Shown here: one piece after another, positions 53,679 through 62,861 of the stretch | Layout of the letters: each line of letters starts with the position of its first letter | Position numbering within the stretch: position 1 is the first letter of the stretch | Assembly: GCA_027309085.1 (NCBI GenBank) | Contig: DAIDDL010000010.1 | Location: forward strand, 26,689 to 90,688 | DNA length: 64,000 nucleotides | Direction of reading: 5' to 3' | Origin: Sulfobacillus sp. | GTDB lineage: Bacteria; Bacillota; Sulfobacillia; Sulfobacillales; Sulfobacillaceae | Notes under the pieces: generated by a model | What the model was told of the DNA's origin: nothing | Databases searched by the model: none | Seen by the model: the letters and a program-made list of their open reading frames with translations, nothing else | Program-made: the position numbers and the translations under genes

Positions 53679-54015
53679 CCTTTTATTCTGTATTGGGAAC
53701 TTGGGGAAAAAGCAGACCACACGGTCAAACGTACTAACTCTTCTTATCTATCCCTTCTCTGACGGAGGGGAAGCACCACGGCTTCCCCTCCATCGGCGTC
53801 CCAAGACCGTTCTGCGAGAATGACTTCATTTGTGCTGCAACGATGTCTCAATTTGCATGCTAACAGTGGTTGGCCGGCCTCGCCAGTTTCGGAGAACTCT
53901 AAATAGCAGATGCGTCCACAATTACGGGCAGACAGGCGAGGCGCCGGAAATTCCCGGCGCCTCGCAGAAGAATGTTGTTACGAAAACATCACTACCGTCT
54001 AAAGACCTTGGCCCG
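53679..54015. other. Intergenic region with two hairpins
   Basis: About 340 bp without a gene between the DUF4325 frame and the glmS 3' end. It has perfect inverted repeats at 53764-53791 (GGAGGGGAAGC and its complement) and 53936-53965 (GCGAGGCGCCGG and its complement). Neither is followed by a T-run on either strand; the second may protect the glmS mRNA 3' end. Confidence 0.55.
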
Positions 54016-55830
54016 CTATTCCACCGTCACGGATTTGGCCAGATTTCGGGGCTGGTCGACATCCTCGCCCCTTGCCACCGCCGTGTAATAAGCCAACAGC
54101 TGCAGAGGGATCGCGGCCAGAACTGGCGCCAGTTCCGGCAGGTCGACCCGGATGCCGATCCTGTGGTCAATGGGAAGGCCCGCCGGCAGAGCGTCGTCGA
54201 CAATGCCCCAGACTTCCGCTCCCCGCGCCTTGACCTCCAAAATGTTGGAGACGGTTTTGTCTGCCACCTCCCGCTCCGTCATAACCGCTACCACCGGGGT
54301 ATTGTCTTCGATGAGCGCCAGAGTTCCGTGCTTCAGCTCACCCGCCGGGTAAGCTTCCGCATGCAGATAGGAAATTTCCTTGATTTTCAGCTGTCCTTCC
54401 ATAGCCAGTGCATAGTCCATCCCGCGGCCAATGTAAAACACGTCGTGTCCTTTCGCAAGCCTCTGGGCCATTTCCTGCACCGGCTCCATCACTTCCAGCA
54501 CCTGGTGGCCCAAAAGTGGCAGCTGCAAAAGCCCGCTGACCAAATCTGGCCGGGGCGCACCCGCTATGTCAGCGAGGGCCAGGGCAATGAGGGTGAGCAC
54601 CAGAATCTGAGTGGTATACGCCTTGGTCGATGCCACCGCAATTTCAGGACCTGCCAAGGTATAGGCCACAGCGTCCGACTCGCGGGCGGCTGTCGACCCC
54701 ACCGTGTTGGTGATGCTGAAGGTGAAGTGGCCAAGCTCCCGAGCCATCCGCAAGCACGCCAAGGTATCGGCCGTCTCCCCCGACTGGGAAATCGCAATCA
54801 CCATGGTGTCCGGGGCAAGAACAGGGTGGGCATAGCGGAATTCCGACGCGACATCGACATTGACAGGAATGCGCGCCAGACGTTCAATCAAAATCTTGCC
54901 AACCAGGCCGGCGTGGTACGCCGTGCCTGCGGCGACAATCTGGATATGCTGCACCCTTTTCAGGTATTCCTGCTCAAGGCCAATCTGCTCTGGCACCACC
55001 GACCCTTGTTGGGTTCGCCCCAAAAGGCAGTCCCCCCAGACATCCGGCTGTTCCATGATCTCTTTCAGCATGAAATGAGGGTACCCTCCGCGCTCAGCCT
55101 GGCGAATGTCCCAGTCTACGGTCATCACAGGTCTGCTCACCGGCTCCCCGGCCAGATTCATTATCCGCACGGACCGCGGTGTCACTACCGCCATATCCCC
55201 GTTTTCCAAAATCTGGGCTGTTCTGGTGGCAGACAGAAAGGCGCTGAAGTCCGAGGCCAGATAATTCTCTCCATCCCCCAATCCGATAATCAAAGGACTC
55301 GTCCGCCGCACCGCGACAATCTGGTCCGGCTGGCGGGAGGAGATGGCCAAAAACGCATACGCGCCCTTGAGGCGGGCTTCCGCCTTCCGCACAGCGGCCT
55401 CCAAATCCTGAGCTCCCCCGTATTCCTCCAAGAGATGCGGGATGACCTCGGTATCGGTATCCGAAAGAAACTGGTGGCCGCGGTCAATCAGTTCCGCCCG
55501 CAGCTCCTGAAAGTTCTCAATGATGCCGTTGTGCACCGTGGCAATCTCCCGGTGGCAATCCGTATGGGGATGGGCATTGACATCAGTGGGGCGGCCGTGA
55601 GTGGCCCAACGGGTATGGCCAATGCCGCAGGGCACTCCAGAAGGCATAGCGCCCAGCAATTCCCCCAAAGCCGCCAGTTTGCCCCGGGCCTTTTGAATCG
55701 CAATGCCTGACTCTGCGGCCAGGGCAATGCCCGCAGAATCATAGCCCCGGTATTCCAGCCGCTTCAGCCCAGCAAAAATAAAAGGGAGAGCGTCATTCTT
55801 TTCTCCCACAAATCCTACAATTCCACACAT
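54016..55830 (-). CDS. glmS: Glucosamine-6-phosphate synthase
   Basis: GlmS makes glucosamine-6-phosphate from fructose-6-phosphate and glutamine, the entry to UDP-GlcNAc. The protein has 604 residues. The start gives MCGIVGFVG, so that Cys2 becomes the N-terminal nucleophile of the glutaminase domain; HTRWATHG and NGIIENFQELR belong to this domain (1-230). Two SIS isomerase domains follow, with SQSGETADTL and AGELKHGTLALIE. The ATG at 55830 follows GGAGGCGA. A glmS ribozyme lies in the leader, so expression is shut down by its product. Confidence 0.96.
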   Translation of the reverse strand: MCGIVGFVGEKNDALPFIFAGLKRLEYRGYDSAGIALAAESGIAIQKARGKLAALGELLGAMPSGVPCGIGHTRWATHGRPTDVNAHPHTDCHREIATVHNGIIENFQELRAELIDRGHQFLSDTDTEVIPHLLEEYGGAQDLEAAVRKAEARLKGAYAFLAISSRQPDQIVAVRRTSPLIIGLGDGENYLASDFSAFLSATRTAQILENGDMAVVTPRSVRIMNLAGEPVSRPVMTVDWDIRQAERGGYPHFMLKEIMEQPDVWGDCLLGRTQQGSVVPEQIGLEQEYLKRVQHIQIVAAGTAYHAGLVGKILIERLARIPVNVDVASEFRYAHPVLAPDTMVIAISQSGETADTLACLRMARELGHFTFSITNTVGSTAARESDAVAYTLAGPEIAVASTKAYTTQILVLTLIALALADIAGAPRPDLVSGLLQLPLLGHQVLEVMEPVQEMAQRLAKGHDVFYIGRGMDYALAMEGQLKIKEISYLHAEAYPAGELKHGTLALIEDNTPVVAVMTEREVADKTVSNILEVKARGAEVWGIVDDALPAGLPIDHRIGIRVDLPELAPVLAAIPLQLLAYYTAVARGEDVDQPRNLAKSVTVE

Positions 55831-55880
55831 CCGTCTATCGCCTCCACAGTCTGGAGCCGGTCCCGGCCACACGTCTTTGT

Positions 55881-56006
55881 GCTGTCCTTGCGAACAGCCT
55901 TTGTTCGTGATTTAACGACTGCCGGGAAGCCGGGGGTCACCCGCCGAGTGATTCGAGATCCCCCACCTCGTCAACCTCTTGCCCACAGCAACAGGTCCTG
56001 GCGCTT
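55881..56006 (-). promoter_or_regulatory. glmS ribozyme/riboswitch
   Basis: The minus-strand RNA between glmM and glmS carries the conserved glmS ribozyme core: AAGCGCCAGGAC at the 5' end with the cleavage site between A56005 and G56004, then GTTGACGAGG, GGGGGATCTCGA, TCGGCGGGTGACCCCC, and a distal AACAAAGGCTGTTCGC hairpin. Glucosamine-6-phosphate is the cofactor that triggers self-cleavage, and the cut mRNA is degraded. The position 50-180 bases before the glmS start is as in Bacillus. Cleavage would also separate glmS from the upstream cdaA-cdaR-glmM message. Confidence 0.93.
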
Positions 56007-56020
56007 AAGGGCTCTGTGCA

Positions 56021-57361
56021 TTATGCCTTGGCCGACTCCAAAGCACTGTGCACGACCGCAGTCAGGCGGTCGGCCCACAATTCAATTTCCTGACGGTCAC
56101 GGCCCTCAATCATAATTCTCAGGAGGGGTTCAGTCCCGGACGGGCGGATAAAAACCCGGCCCTCCCGTCCCAAACTCCATTCCGCTTCCTGGACCAGCGC
56201 CGGCAGTCCTGGAATACTTTCCCAGTGCACCGCGGCCTTGTCAATGTGCACATTGCGCAAAATCTGCGGATAGCGCTCCACCGGTGCCGCCAGCTCGGCC
56301 AGAGAGCGCCCGGTGCGGCGAACCTCGGCCAATAGGGCGAGGGCAGTCAAAAGCCCGTCTCCAGTGGCGGCATACTGGGCTAAAATCACATGCCCAGACT
56401 GTTCTCCGCCTATTGAAGCGTCCAATTCCCGCATCCTGTCAGCAACCCAGCGGTCTCCAACCGGGGTGCGCTCAAGAGCAATGCCCCGCTGTTCCAATGC
56501 GCGCTCTAGCCCCAGATTAGACATCACCGTCGCGACCACTGTGTGCCCAGCCAGCATCCCCTGCGCGTCCATTCCCGATGCCAGCACATACAAAATTTCG
56601 TCCCCGTCAATAATGTGCCCGGTATGGTCTACAACAATGAGACGGTCCGCATCGCCATCAAAAGCGAGCCCCAAGTCCCAGTGCTGGGCCAAAACCTGCT
56701 CGCGGAGAGTGCCGGGGTCTGTGGCGCCGCAGCGCACGTTAATCAGGTCGCCTTGCGGTTCGGCAAACAGAGGGTGCACATCGAGCCCCAAGGTGCGCAA
56801 CACTGTGTCCGCCGTGGAAATGGCCGCGCCGTGAGCCAAGTCAATCCCGATGTGCAAATCCGGCATGAGTCCGGCAAAGAGCTCCTGCAAATACCGGTGG
56901 TAGTGGGCAATGGCCGTGTCCTCATAATGGAACAGCCGCCCGATCTTAGAAGCCTGCCCGGGGACAAATCTGTGGGACACGACCATGTGCTCCACCTCTT
57001 CTTCTTGCCCCACAGGCCACTTGCGTCCCAAATGGTCCAGCAGCTTGATGCCGTTGTACTGGGGGGGATTGTGCGAAGCGGAAATCATGACCCCGGCTTG
57101 AGCCCCCATCTTGACAATGAGATAGGCCAGCGCGGGCGTCGGCACCATCCCTGCCAAAATCACATCCACCCCGGAAGCCATGAATCCTGCGCTGAGCGCC
57201 GCTTCCAACATGGGCCCGGACACACGTGTATCCCGCCCTATCAAGACTTTCGCGCCCCGGGGCATCTGCAGCGCTGCGGCTTGCGCAATTTCCATCGCCA
57301 GTTTGCCCGTCAATTCCTCATTAGCCACGCCACGGGCTCCATCGGTACCAAACAGTGACAT
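56021..57361 (-). CDS. glmM: Phosphoglucosamine mutase
   Basis: GlmM converts glucosamine-6-phosphate to glucosamine-1-phosphate. The protein has 446 residues in four domains. The N-terminal LFGTDGARGVAN, the phosphoserine loop ISASHNPPQYNGIKL, the metal loop DGDADRL and the C-terminal RPSGTEPLLRIM phosphate-binding loop are all intact. The ATG at 57361 has GGAGGG ten bases before. It lies 51 bp downstream of cdaR and 15 bp upstream of the ribozyme 5' end, in the conserved cdaA-cdaR-glmM-glmS order. Confidence 0.96.
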   Translation of the reverse strand: MSLFGTDGARGVANEELTGKLAMEIAQAAALQMPRGAKVLIGRDTRVSGPMLEAALSAGFMASGVDVILAGMVPTPALAYLIVKMGAQAGVMISASHNPPQYNGIKLLDHLGRKWPVGQEEEVEHMVVSHRFVPGQASKIGRLFHYEDTAIAHYHRYLQELFAGLMPDLHIGIDLAHGAAISTADTVLRTLGLDVHPLFAEPQGDLINVRCGATDPGTLREQVLAQHWDLGLAFDGDADRLIVVDHTGHIIDGDEILYVLASGMDAQGMLAGHTVVATVMSNLGLERALEQRGIALERTPVGDRWVADRMRELDASIGGEQSGHVILAQYAATGDGLLTALALLAEVRRTGRSLAELAAPVERYPQILRNVHIDKAAVHWESIPGLPALVQEAEWSLGREGRVFIRPSGTEPLLRIMIEGRDRQEIELWADRLTAVVHSALESAKA

Positions 57362-57412
57362 CGACAACATTCCCTCCAAGCCTTTGTGTCCTCAGTTCTT
57401 GCTTTTAGTCTA

Positions 57413-58354
57413 TTACCCTGCCTTGGTAATGGTGACGCTTACGCTCACATCCTGATTCGTTACCCCGCTCACCCCCGAGGGAAAGGCTAGCGGCACAGCT
57501 GAACTCACCGGTGCGCTGTCTCCTGAGACAGAAATAGGCACAGTATAAATTACCGACAGAGAAGACAAAGCGGACTTGGTTCCTGTGACTACGACCGAAG
57601 CGGGGTGGACCGCAATCGTCGACACCGCAAACCCTTTGGCGGGGTATCCAGAGATTTTAGCGACCACTCCCACCGTTTTCTCGGGCGGGCGCTTTTTAAT
57701 GGATGCGGTCGCTGTCACCATGGTGGGCGAGACCTGAACATTGTGCACCACTCCGTCACGGGCATTCAAGGGCATCAAAATCACCTGCTCCTGGAATCCG
57801 CCGGTGCGTCCCCCCACCGGCATTTCTGCCATCAGTTCCCGGATCTTGTCCAAATCCGCAGTAGGCCCGGATACCGTGGCGGTCTGCGCAGTCGCCGTCA
57901 ACTGGGTCAACTCATAGCCAGGCGCGGGAGAGCCTACGGCCTTGAGGCTGATATTCATGCGGCGGGTGCCAAGCTGGTCCACGACCACGGTTACAAGGGG
58001 CGGCGCCACACTCACAAAACTGGTTCCCACCGGCACAGACACCCGCACGGGAAGGGTATAAGTGCCGCTATGGGTCAGACTCTTCATGTCCACGAAAGCA
58101 GAGATGGACTGGGGAACCGTCTTGGTCACCGTGGCCACGGGCCCCTTGATCTGCACCTCCACGTCGGTCGGGCTCATCGACATCACGGTCAGGTCCGACT
58201 TGGAGGGTGGATTGTATTCCACGGGCACCGGGCCGATTGGGCGGTCCCCCACCACATGCGCATTGGTGGTCGTCACATCGACCCACAGAAAGAGCGCGAC
58301 CACCAAGGAGAGGATTTTCAGTATGGTGTTGTTCTCCAGCAGCCGGTCCATCAT
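57413..58354 (-). CDS. cdaR: CdaR, YbbR-domain regulator of the c-di-AMP cyclase
   Basis: This 313-residue protein has one N-terminal transmembrane helix (NTILKILSLVVALFLWVDV) and about three YbbR repeats outside the membrane (roughly residues 45-125, 130-220 and 225-313). Repeat hallmarks are repeated valine-rich strands and the VPVEYNPP segment. CdaR binds and modulates CdaA. The start overlaps the cdaA stop as ATGA, so both are made in step. Divergence of sequence is normal in this family. Confidence 0.9.
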   Translation of the reverse strand: MMDRLLENNTILKILSLVVALFLWVDVTTTNAHVVGDRPIGPVPVEYNPPSKSDLTVMSMSPTDVEVQIKGPVATVTKTVPQSISAFVDMKSLTHSGTYTLPVRVSVPVGTSFVSVAPPLVTVVVDQLGTRRMNISLKAVGSPAPGYELTQLTATAQTATVSGPTADLDKIRELMAEMPVGGRTGGFQEQVILMPLNARDGVVHNVQVSPTMVTATASIKKRPPEKTVGVVAKISGYPAKGFAVSTIAVHPASVVVTGTKSALSSLSVIYTVPISVSGDSAPVSSAVPLAFPSGVSGVTNQDVSVSVTITKAG

Positions 58355-59181
58355 GAATTCACGCCCCTTCGCCAGATTTTGAGCGAGGTATGGGGTTTAG
58401 CCACGAGCAGGCTGGTCAGCATCTCGCGCAGGGCCCGGTCTTCCAGCCGGCGGTACAGGTGCCCCTCAAGAGCGACGGAAATCCATCCAGTTTCTTCCGA
58501 TACGGCCACGACGACCGCGTCGGACTGCTCACTAATCCCAATAGCCGCCCGGTGCCGGCTCCCGAGTTCGCTGCCTGGCTGGGCACTGTCGGTTAGAGGA
58601 AGAAAAGCCGCCGCCGCTATCACCCGGTCGCCGCGGATAATGCAGGCTCCGTCATGCAGAGGCGTGTTGGGCACAAAAATATTTTCCAGGAGCGGTGCAG
58701 AAACCAAGGCCCCGATGGGCGTGCCGGTAGCGGCATACTCATTCAGGCCAGTCGTTCTCTCCCAGACCAGCAGAGCGCCGGTGCGGCTCCGGGACAGGTG
58801 GTCGCAGGCGCGGGCCACCTCATCGATGGCGTGCGCCACATCGGCCTCTTCATGCATCAGGATGCCTTCGGAAAAAAAACGGCCCTGCCCGATATGCTCG
58901 AGAGCCCGCCGCAATTCAGGCTGAAACACAATGGGCAGCGCAACCACCAGCATCACCTGGATTTCCTGCAGAAGAAAGTGGGTGGTATACAGATGAAGCC
59001 AGCTTGACACTGGCACCGCCACTAGAAGAATGATAATGCCCTTGATGAGCTGAACAGCGCGCGTACCCCGGATCAGCAAAAAAAAGCGGTAGAGTCCGTA
59101 GGCGACGATAGAAATGTCGACTAAGGACAGGAGCCACGACGACCATGACATATTCTGAAAAAATGACAACACCGGTTCCAC
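58351..59181 (-). CDS. cdaA: Diadenylate cyclase CdaA
   Basis: CdaA makes c-di-AMP from two ATP at the membrane. The protein has 276 residues: three N-terminal helices (about 15-90) and a DAC domain (about 100-265). Catalytic motifs DGA (in LHDGACII) and RHR (in GSRHRAAIGISE) are intact. c-di-AMP controls potassium and osmotic balance and cell-wall homeostasis. It heads the operon cdaA-cdaR-glmM-glmS. The gene is divergent from the aarF-like gene. Confidence 0.96.
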   Translation of the reverse strand: MEPVLSFFQNMSWSSWLLSLVDISIVAYGLYRFFLLIRGTRAVQLIKGIIILLVAVPVSSWLHLYTTHFLLQEIQVMLVVALPIVFQPELRRALEHIGQGRFFSEGILMHEEADVAHAIDEVARACDHLSRSRTGALLVWERTTGLNEYAATGTPIGALVSAPLLENIFVPNTPLHDGACIIRGDRVIAAAAFLPLTDSAQPGSELGSRHRAAIGISEQSDAVVVAVSEETGWISVALEGHLYRRLEDRALREMLTSLLVAKPHTSLKIWRRGVNS

Positions 59182-59215
59182 CCCGCTTACCAGACCCCAA
59201 ATATCCTATCCACCC

Positions 59216-59244
59216 TACATAAGCGTACCATATTCTCAGTCCAA
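59216..59244 (-). promoter_or_regulatory. Possible promoter of the cdaA operon
   Basis: TTGGAC, a 17-base spacer and TATGTA lie about 35 bp upstream of the cdaA start region on the minus strand. The -10 is only a fair match. Confidence 0.4.
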
Positions 59245-59327
59245 CGCCACGCCTCTCGGGACAATACCAAAATTCGGATTCACATCCGGAGCGCCTATGG
59301 TAGACTAGCCGCGAGGGGGGAATATCT

Positions 59328-60998
59328 TTGCCACCGAAGTCGCCGGGTCACAAACGTTCTTTGCCTGCCGCCAGCCTCAGCGCTTTCACGGTCGCGCACC
59401 GCGTCTACCGCGTGGTCGGCATGTTCGTCGGCATCCTCCTAAGCATCAGTTGGGCCGCCCTGTGGCAGAAGGGCCGCCCCGACACAGCAGAAAAAGAAGC
59501 CTTCTGGCACGATCTCTACACACGCCAGGCGATTAAGTTCCGCCAGACGGCCGAGCAGCAGGGAGGGCTCCTGATCAAGGTGGGCCAGTTTCTCTCCAGC
59601 CGCGTCGACTTGCTGCCACAGCCGTTTATTGAACAGCTCCAGTCACTCCAGGATAATGTGAAGTCCGCGCCTTGGGCTGATGTCCGCCCTATTGTAGAAC
59701 AGGAACTGGGCCCTTTGCATGAATCCTTTCTCATCTTTGATGAAGTGCCCCTCGCCGCGGCGTCTCTCGGACAAGTGTACCGGGCCGTGCTGCTTGACGG
59801 CACCCAGGTTGCCGTCAAGGTCCAGCGGCCGTATATCGAGAGCACGGTCCAGGCCGATCTCAAGGCTCTCGCCATCGTCGTCACGCTGTCCACCCGCCTG
59901 ACCCGCTTTGGCCGGTCTTTTGACCTGTATACCGTCCTCAAGGAATTCCGCCGGATGGTAACCGAAGAGCTGAACTACCAGCAAGAGCTGAACAATACGG
60001 AGCTCATCCGGCAAGATATCCGCCACCTGTCCTGGGTGGTGGTCCCTAAAACGTATCCCGAGTTTTCGACACTGCGGGTGCTGACCATGGAATACTGCGA
60101 CGGCACCAAGATCAATCAGCGTGACCAACTGATAGCGCAAGGACTCAGCCCTACCCTGATTGCCGAACACGCGATCCACCTGTATTTGCACATGGTCATG
60201 GAGTCGGGAATATTTCATGCTGACCCGCATCCCGGTAATATTCTGGTGGATAAAAATGGGGACTTGGTGCTGCTCGACTACGGCATGGTCGGCATCTTGG
60301 ACGCACCGACACGCAAGCAGCTCCGCCGCCTGTTCGTCGCTGTATCCAAACGCGACCCGGCCGAGCTGGCGGCCAGCATGGAAGCTCTGGGAATGGTCCG
60401 GCCCGAGGCGGACAGCTTGCAGCTCCGGCGCCAGATCCAGTACCTGCTCGACCGCTATTACGCAGAAACCTTGGACGAGCTGACCTCTTTAGACCTGGTG
60501 GCCTTGCTCCGCGACTTCGAAAATCTGCTGCGCACGCAGCCCATTCAGGTTCCGGGCCATTTCGCATTTTTGGGCCGGGCTATCGCCATTCTCGTAGGAC
60601 TGGCTGAAATGCTCGACTCAGACATCAATCTGGTCGAACTATTCGCCCCCTACGCCAAGCGTTTCGTCACGGAAGACCAAGGCGGCAGCCTGGGATTTGC
60701 CAAGCGGACCGTAACGCATTTTGCGGCCACTCTGGCAGATTTGCCCGACCTGTCCCACCGCGTGCTGAAACAGGTGGAAAACGGGGAAATTGAAGCGCGA
60801 GTTGACTGGAAACAGGGCACGGCCCAGCTGCACCGCCTGCACCGCAGCGTCCAGAGCCTCGTGCAGGCCGTGTACGTCGTGGGCTTTGCGCTCACTGCAA
60901 GTCTCCTCCTCATCCACCACCAAGTCCTGGCGGCCGAGACCTTTTATGTGCTAGGCGCATTGGCGTTCCTATACGGCATGGTGCGCCAGTGGCGTTAA
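59328..60998 (+). CDS. AarF/UbiB (ABC1) family atypical kinase
   Basis: This 556-residue ABC1-family protein is predicted to be an atypical protein kinase or ATPase, linked to quinone synthesis in other bacteria. The invariant KxGQ motif is LLIKVGQFLSSR, the ATP-site lysine is in VAVKVQRP, and HADPHPGNILVD with LLDYGMVGIL gives the catalytic loop. Two C-terminal helices (about 500-550) anchor it in the membrane. The TTG start at 59328 follows GAGGGGGG. TATGGTAGACT just upstream is an extended -10 element. No ubi or men genes are nearby, so the pathway is open. Confidence 0.9.
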   Translation: MPPKSPGHKRSLPAASLSAFTVAHRVYRVVGMFVGILLSISWAALWQKGRPDTAEKEAFWHDLYTRQAIKFRQTAEQQGGLLIKVGQFLSSRVDLLPQPFIEQLQSLQDNVKSAPWADVRPIVEQELGPLHESFLIFDEVPLAAASLGQVYRAVLLDGTQVAVKVQRPYIESTVQADLKALAIVVTLSTRLTRFGRSFDLYTVLKEFRRMVTEELNYQQELNNTELIRQDIRHLSWVVVPKTYPEFSTLRVLTMEYCDGTKINQRDQLIAQGLSPTLIAEHAIHLYLHMVMESGIFHADPHPGNILVDKNGDLVLLDYGMVGILDAPTRKQLRRLFVAVSKRDPAELAASMEALGMVRPEADSLQLRRQIQYLLDRYYAETLDELTSLDLVALLRDFENLLRTQPIQVPGHFAFLGRAIAILVGLAEMLDSDINLVELFAPYAKRFVTEDQGGSLGFAKRTVTHFAATLADLPDLSHRVLKQVENGEIEARVDWKQGTAQLHRLHRSVQSLVQAVYVVGFALTASLLLIHHQVLAAETFYVLGALAFLYGMVRQWR

Positions 60999-61097
60999 TC
61001 CGGAACAGTCTTTTCTGACAGCCGCGCTGCTCCCTCTCCCGCAACGCACTAAGTATTTTTTCCCGCCGCGCTCATATTTTTGCTTTACAGTGGCATT

Positions 61098-61118
61098 CTA
61101 ACAGCGCAAATCTGTTAG
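61098..61118 (+). repeat. Inverted repeat just before a ribosome-binding site
   Basis: CTAACAG and CTGTTAG form a perfect 7-7-7 inverted repeat directly before the GAGGGG ribosome-binding site of the next gene. It could be an operator or a hairpin that limits ribosome access. Confidence 0.5.
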
Positions 61119-61132
61119 AGGGGCTGAGATAA

Positions 61133-62602
61133 GTGTTCTGGCAAATACTTGGCGCATCACTTCTGGCTCTGGCGATCTTCAGTGTGGCCGCTGCCCTTTT
61201 GATGCCGGTATTAGAAACTTCGTTGTTCAATGCGCTTTCCGACCACTTTCTTGCCAAGGCGCTCAACACGCGTTATATGACAAGCCTCACGTCGGCCTGG
61301 TCGCTGATGCGCCGGGCCAACCCGCAGGTCTTTCTTGAAAATTCCCTGCGCGCCTCTCAGGACACGGCCATCGGCCGGCCCATGGGCACCCCGCTGACCT
61401 TTTCGCACTGGGAACAACTGGTCTTCAACCCCGCCCAGATTGCGCGGATGCCTACCCGCCGGCGCGAAGATGTGTCTCTACAGACCGTGATCGGCCCTAA
61501 AGCTCTGCATCCGCTGACCACTGATATTCCGGTTCTGATTGCTGGCATGAGCTACGGCGGCGCTCTGTCCCTCAAGACCAAGATCGCCCTCGCCCTGGGA
61601 GCCAACGGGGCCGGCACAGCAACCAACACTGGAGAAGCCTACCTGCCGGAGGAGCGCGATGCCGCGAAGCATTTGATTGTGCAATATCACCGGGGCACGT
61701 GGCCTCTGTCAGCCCAAAATCATCACGAGTACCTAAACAGCGCCGACGCGATTGAGATTCAGATTGGCCAGGGAGCGCAGGCGGCGGCCGCAATGGTCAC
61801 CGCCCCCGCCGACAAAGAAATGCAAAAGTATTTCGGGCTCAAAGACGGGGACCGGGCAGTCATCGCCGCACGCCTGCAAGGCGTCGAGTCACCCCGCGAC
61901 TTTGTTCAGTTGGTGCATACCCTGAAAGGCCGTTACGGGGTGCCGGTCGGCGTCAAAATCGCTCCATCGGGGTGGCTGGAAGAGGACCTTGAGGTCCTCA
62001 TGGATGCCCATATCGACTTTCTGGTTGTGGATGGCGGAGAAGGCGGCACGCACAGTGGCCCGCCTATTCTGCAGGACGACTTTGGCCTGCCGACAATGGC
62101 GGCCGTCTCCTGGGCGGATGAGTACCTGAGGGCTCAGAGCGCTCGCGACAAGCTCACCCTGATTGCAGCTGGGGGGCTGCGCACACCGGGAGACTATCTT
62201 AAAGCGATGGCGCTCGGCGCAGACGCGGTCTACATCGGCTATGCGGCCCTCATGGCGCTGTCCGCCTCCCAAGCCGCCACAGTCCTGCCCTTCGCCCCTC
62301 CCGAGGACCTCCTGTACCACAAAGGCCACCACCGCCACGCCCTTGACGTTGACCGTGCCGCTGGCCACCTCACCCACTTTCTGCGTTCCTCCTGTGACGA
62401 AATGCGTTACGGGGTGCAGTCTCTCGGCAAGCTGAACGTCCATGATGTCAGCCGCGATGACCTCATCGCTCTCGACCCGTGGACTGCGCAAATGGCCAGA
62501 GTGGACAGCCTCATCCGGCCTTGGCTCGGCGAGCCCGGGCTTTTTCCGGAACCCCCGCCCTTTCACTTTCGCGGACGCGGCAACCATCCAGATGTTCACT
62601 AA
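61133..62602 (+). CDS. FMN-binding glutamate synthase-like protein
   Basis: This 489-residue protein has the FMN-binding TIM barrel of the glutamate synthase large subunit, with one N-terminal transmembrane helix. ISGMSYGGALSLKTK-like (here LIAGMSYGGALSLKTKIA), GQGAQAAAA, PVGVKIAPSG, VDGGEGGTHSGP and AAGGLRTPGDYLKAMALGAD (each given in part) are the conserved FMN and substrate segments. The glutaminase domain and the Fe-S insertion of complete GltB are absent. Such stand-alone proteins have unknown electron donors and acceptors. The start is a GTG at 61133 after GAGGGG. It ends just before a transposon scar. Confidence 0.85.
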   Translation: MFWQILGASLLALAIFSVAAALLMPVLETSLFNALSDHFLAKALNTRYMTSLTSAWSLMRRANPQVFLENSLRASQDTAIGRPMGTPLTFSHWEQLVFNPAQIARMPTRRREDVSLQTVIGPKALHPLTTDIPVLIAGMSYGGALSLKTKIALALGANGAGTATNTGEAYLPEERDAAKHLIVQYHRGTWPLSAQNHHEYLNSADAIEIQIGQGAQAAAAMVTAPADKEMQKYFGLKDGDRAVIAARLQGVESPRDFVQLVHTLKGRYGVPVGVKIAPSGWLEEDLEVLMDAHIDFLVVDGGEGGTHSGPPILQDDFGLPTMAAVSWADEYLRAQSARDKLTLIAAGGLRTPGDYLKAMALGADAVYIGYAALMALSASQAATVLPFAPPEDLLYHKGHHRHALDVDRAAGHLTHFLRSSCDEMRYGVQSLGKLNVHDVSRDDLIALDPWTAQMARVDSLIRPWLGEPGLFPEPPPFHFRGRGNHPDVH

Positions 62603-62786
62603 ACCTCTACGCGGCGTGACCATGCAACGGGATCTGTTCAGTGCGTATCTCGCCCGCTTTGTCGAAAATGATGCCCTCCAAATCGCCGGGCCAGGTGCGG
62701 AACCGCTTCTGCGGAATCACTGGGTAAACCGGGGCTTTTCGGCCACAGTGGCTTTGTCAACACTATTTTTCGGATCAAAACCTTGA
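62592..62786 (+). CDS. Short ORF of 64 residues, unassigned
   Basis: This frame overlaps the end of the glutamate-synthase-like gene by a few bases and encodes 64 residues without membrane segments or known motifs. There is no clear ribosome-binding site. It may be the remains of a gene truncated by the transposon insertion that follows. Confidence 0.25.
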   Translation: MFTKPLRGVTMQRDLFSAYLARFVENDALQIAGPGAEPLLRNHWVNRGFSATVALSTLFFGSKP

Positions 62787-62861
62787 AAAATGGCCATGGT
62801 GGTCCGTCATCACATGTCTCCCAAGGGGCATAAGACTGGCTGGGACAAGATTGCCGTCTAA

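Noticed and set aside
53830..55710. A 626-codon open frame on the plus strand opposite glmS
   Set aside because: It is the antisense of a clear glmS gene and its translation is rich in His, Arg and Pro without any motif; such frames arise from GC-rich third positions.
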